NCBI GenBank assembly: GCA_037903355.1 | Contig: JBAJFE010000014.1 | Span: 2,046,001 to 2,110,000, forward strand | Source: Trichuris trichiura | Taxonomy: Eukaryota; Nematoda; Enoplea; Trichinellida; Trichuridae | DNA: 64,000 nt | Direction of reading: 5' to 3' | Notes under the pieces: model-generated | Told to the model about the DNA's origin: nothing | Seen by the model: only the letters and a program-made list of their open reading frames with translations | Databases searched by the model: none | In this document: positions 62,801 through 64,000 of the stretch, one piece after another | How positions within the stretch are numbered: the first letter of the stretch is position 1 | How the letters are laid out: every line of letters begins with the position of its first letter | Position numbers and translations under genes: made by a program

Positions 62801-63612
62801 TTGAGTCTTCTGTCGACAATTGACAGAAGACTCAAGTCACGCGGACAATTTATATCCATAATTCACAACCGCTGAAGACGGGTCTTGGTTGACCCGAAAG
62901 CTCCGGAGTCAACACGCATTAAACGGGAATTATTCCGTAATAAAGTTTTTGCATTATGAAAACATACGGTCCCGTACGAAGAAACCACATTTTCAATAGA
63001 GAGCTGCTAATTTTTCACATGTTAACCGGGTCCGTTATTACTATGATTATAAAAACTGAGTAAGTTAAGCCCGCATAGCAGTTATCGCTACTCTTAGTTC
63101 CTCTGGGATAGGCTGTAATTGCTTCTCAGCATTTAACAAATACCCATCTTGCTGAACGAATGAGAAGGCCAATTAATGTAAGAATAATTAACTGGTTATT
63201 GGGAATGACTACGATGAATATCCTTTTCCTCTCACTATTTCTGTGTCCACAAATACGCATCTTTCAGATGATCCGACACTTCCTAGTGTTCCGCCGTTGT
63301 ACTTGCGAATTCCGCTGAATTATCCCCAAGCACTGCCGAAGTACGACATGGAGAAGACTAGCTATGGTAACAAATGCCGAAAACTCTCTTTCGTGAAATC
63401 TTTTTTTTTCAGGAGGATCGGCGTTATTATTATCCGTGAAAAAATCCTTACTTGCTCTTTCATACGATACTGCCTCATTCAAGACAATTAGCTTCTTGCT
63501 GAACCATTGGGTACGCTGTGCAGTTTTCATATCAACGCTGTATTCACGCGTGATGATACGCGTTATAGGTGCTGGCCGTGCGCAAAGCGTCCAGTTTAAT
63601 GGAATCGAATGA
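53846..63612 (+). CDS. MED15: Mediator complex subunit 15, complete, 12 exons
   Basis: Tail-module subunit of the Mediator coactivator, nuclear, bridging activators to RNA polymerase II. 710 aa (human 788). Exons: 53846-53898, 56868-56961, 57015-57079, 57117-57396, 57454-57855, 60517-60994, 61050-61104, 61176-61251, 61301-61437, 61491-61684, 63268-63366, 63413-63612; 2133 bp in frame. KIX domain 1-72: WRTQRQREKIIQHLDNVIR, VENAVFMKASNKEEYMHYVS. Gln-rich middle with 14 Gln at 124-137, then a Pro/Thr/Ser-rich region. Conserved C-terminal part: YREKVIELLVYLDTLKRIID, KFQRMVDILEGR, NICQPLIEALSFAL, REVALLDPKFQV, DPTLPSVPPLYLRIPLNYPQ, ISFLLNHWVRC. Intron 8 has a GC donor and intron 3 is only 37 bp (or 43 bp with a GC donor). 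The exon 9 donor (GTCCAC) is chosen for phase. Confidence 0.93.
53899..56867 (+). other. MED15 intron 1 (2969 bp)
   Basis: Contains a 128-codon plus-strand frame (54857-55243) and a 128-codon minus-strand frame (54119-54505), neither with a recognisable domain. No nested gene is claimed. Confidence 0.75.
57274..57315 (+). repeat. CAG/CAA repeat encoding 14 Gln in MED15
   Basis: Mixed CAG and CAA codons (residues 124-137), so an impure trinucleotide run. Gln-rich tracts are usual in MED15. Confidence 0.95.
57856..60516 (+). other. MED15 intron 5 (2661 bp)
   Basis: No coding or repeat structure recognised. Confidence 0.8.
62730..62767 (-). ncRNA. Hammerhead ribozyme motif, variant family, minus strand
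   Basis: Minus strand reads CCG, CTGAAGA, C, helix II GGGTC/GACCC, GAAAGCTC, CGG. N7 is A and helix I is CCG/CGG, where the 39-kb family has U and GCG/CGC. Confidence 0.68.
62869..62906 (+). ncRNA. Hammerhead ribozyme motif, variant family, plus strand
   Basis: CTGAAGA at 62872-62878, helix II GGGTC/GACCC, GAAAGCTC ending at 62903 (predicted cleavage after it), helix I CCG/CGG. This is the sense orientation of MED15 transcription. Confidence 0.7.
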
Positions 63613-63796
63613 TGAGTCAGCGTTGGCTGAATTCTTAATAGAATCAGAGCAAAACGGGTCAAACTGTCAGCAAGACGAAGTCAAACTTATGTAGATGTGC
63701 GCGACGAGAGCATTAATCAGTGTTCAATAATTTCCACTGAGTTACTGGGGGGCACGTAAGGCATTGCCTTCTTTCAGTGCCGTTTAAGGCTTGCAT

Positions 63797-63802
63797 AATA
63801 AA
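63797..63802 (+). promoter_or_regulatory. Poly(A) signal AATAAA for MED15
   Basis: Canonical hexamer 184 bp after the MED15 stop codon. Confidence 0.55.
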
Positions 63803-63815
63803 ATAATGTGATCAA

Positions 63816-64000
63816 TCATAAATCTATGGCGCCAAGAAGTTTGCTGCCTTCCGGTTGCAGCGCAGGTATACCGTCTGAATGATAGGTTGAATTTGCTTTG
63901 TCCACATTTTGTTTTTCTTTCGAACTGTCCCACCACCACGCCCCAGTGCGCTTAGAACCATTGTTTTTCTGCTTTTGTTTGTCGGACAGTTTGCGCATCT
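63816..64000 (-). CDS. Possible 3' end of a gene entering from the right (partial)
   Basis: About 60 codons on the minus strand, ending in TGA at 63816-63818: polar sequence KQKQKNNGSKRTGAWWWDSS followed by YHSDGIPALQPEGSKLLG. It reads like an authentic C-terminal exon, convergent with MED15. The protein is not recognised, and the frame is open to near the window edge. Confidence 0.4.
   Translation of the reverse strand, partial: MRKLSDKQKQKNNGSKRTGAWWWDSSKEKQNVDKANSTYHSDGIPALQPEGSKLLGAIDL

Larger units (their letters stand above)
62686..62994. mobile_element. Palindromic foldback element with two opposed hammerhead motifs
   Basis: A nearly perfect inverted repeat (62686-62819 against 62820-62952, very few differences) plus a 42-bp unpaired tail. 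Flanked by the 13-bp direct repeat AATAGAGAGCTGC (62673-62685 and 62995-63007), read as a target-site duplication. One hammerhead motif lies in each arm. The body shares no similarity with the 39-kb element outside that motif, so it is a second family. No protein is encoded. Confidence 0.82.
61685..63267 (+). other. MED15 intron 10 (1583 bp), host of a palindromic element
   Basis: Contains the foldback element at 62686-62994 and, about 450 bp before it, a 10-bp-stem hairpin (62232-62241 with 62262-62271, CTACTTCGAC/GTCGAAGTAG). Confidence 0.85.

Noticed and set aside
1..64000. tRNA, rRNA and CRISPR
   Set aside because: Scanned by eye for B-box GGTTCGANTCC, rRNA core motifs and regularly spaced repeats; none found. 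A covariance scan could still reveal a divergent tRNA.

Overview
This is eukaryotic genomic DNA, most likely from a nematode. Genes are split by many short introns (commonly 46-60 bp) with T-rich TTTCAG/TTTTAG acceptors. The gene set includes a divergent nematode-style Cys-loop channel and a peptide GPCR. I lean towards an enoplean (clade I, Trichuris/Trichinella-like) worm, but that is inference; no rRNA, spliced leader or species-specific marker is visible. I rebuilt seven multi-exon genes by hand from splice signals, reading frame and recalled family motifs. In each of the seven the summed exon length is an exact multiple of three.

Layout. 1-2947: no recognised gene. 2948-15726 (+): Na-K-2Cl cotransporter (SLC12A1/2 type), 14 exons, 1107 aa. 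15890-17413 (-): ribosomal protein L9, 5 exons, 188 aa. 17992-20959 (+): Pescadillo/PES1, 14 exons, 549 aa, divergent from RPL9 with 578 bp between start codons. 24228-27746 (+): small SnoaL/NTF2-like (DUF4440-type) protein, 4 exons, 129 aa. 27865-29824 (-): Cys-loop ligand-gated channel, 6 exons, 437 aa. 33683-44176 (-): family B (secretin-type) GPCR, 12 exons, 639 aa. 49952-50353 (+): RS-rich basic protein ORF. 51702-52365 (-): PAM16/Magmas mitochondrial import subunit, 5 exons, 143 aa. 53846-63612 (+): Mediator subunit MED15, 12 exons, 710 aa. A further minus-strand coding end probably enters at 63816-64000.

The most interesting content is repetitive. Three insertions (30213-30648, 39281-40578, 62686-62994) carry copies of a compact motif that fits a minimal type I hammerhead ribozyme. 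The motif has CTGA-N-GA, a GC-rich hairpin and GAAAGCTC, with a covarying 3-bp helix I. Each insertion has oppositely oriented copies and is bracketed by 11-13 bp direct repeats that look like target-site duplications. At 39.5-40.5 kb three intact plus-strand motifs are spaced exactly 475 nt apart, the arrangement expected of a retrozyme/Penelope-like unit that could release 475-nt RNA circles. It sits in a GPCR intron and includes one motif in the sense orientation of the host transcript. Other repeats are a 420-bp hAT-type MITE, a pair of related hairpins with different stems but a common head and loop, and an inverted duplication in the cotransporter intron.

Functionally, RPL9 and PES1 both serve the 60S ribosomal subunit and share an upstream region. 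PAM16 and MED15 are also divergent. The channel and the GPCR lie in tandem on the minus strand and are both plausible neuronal receptors.
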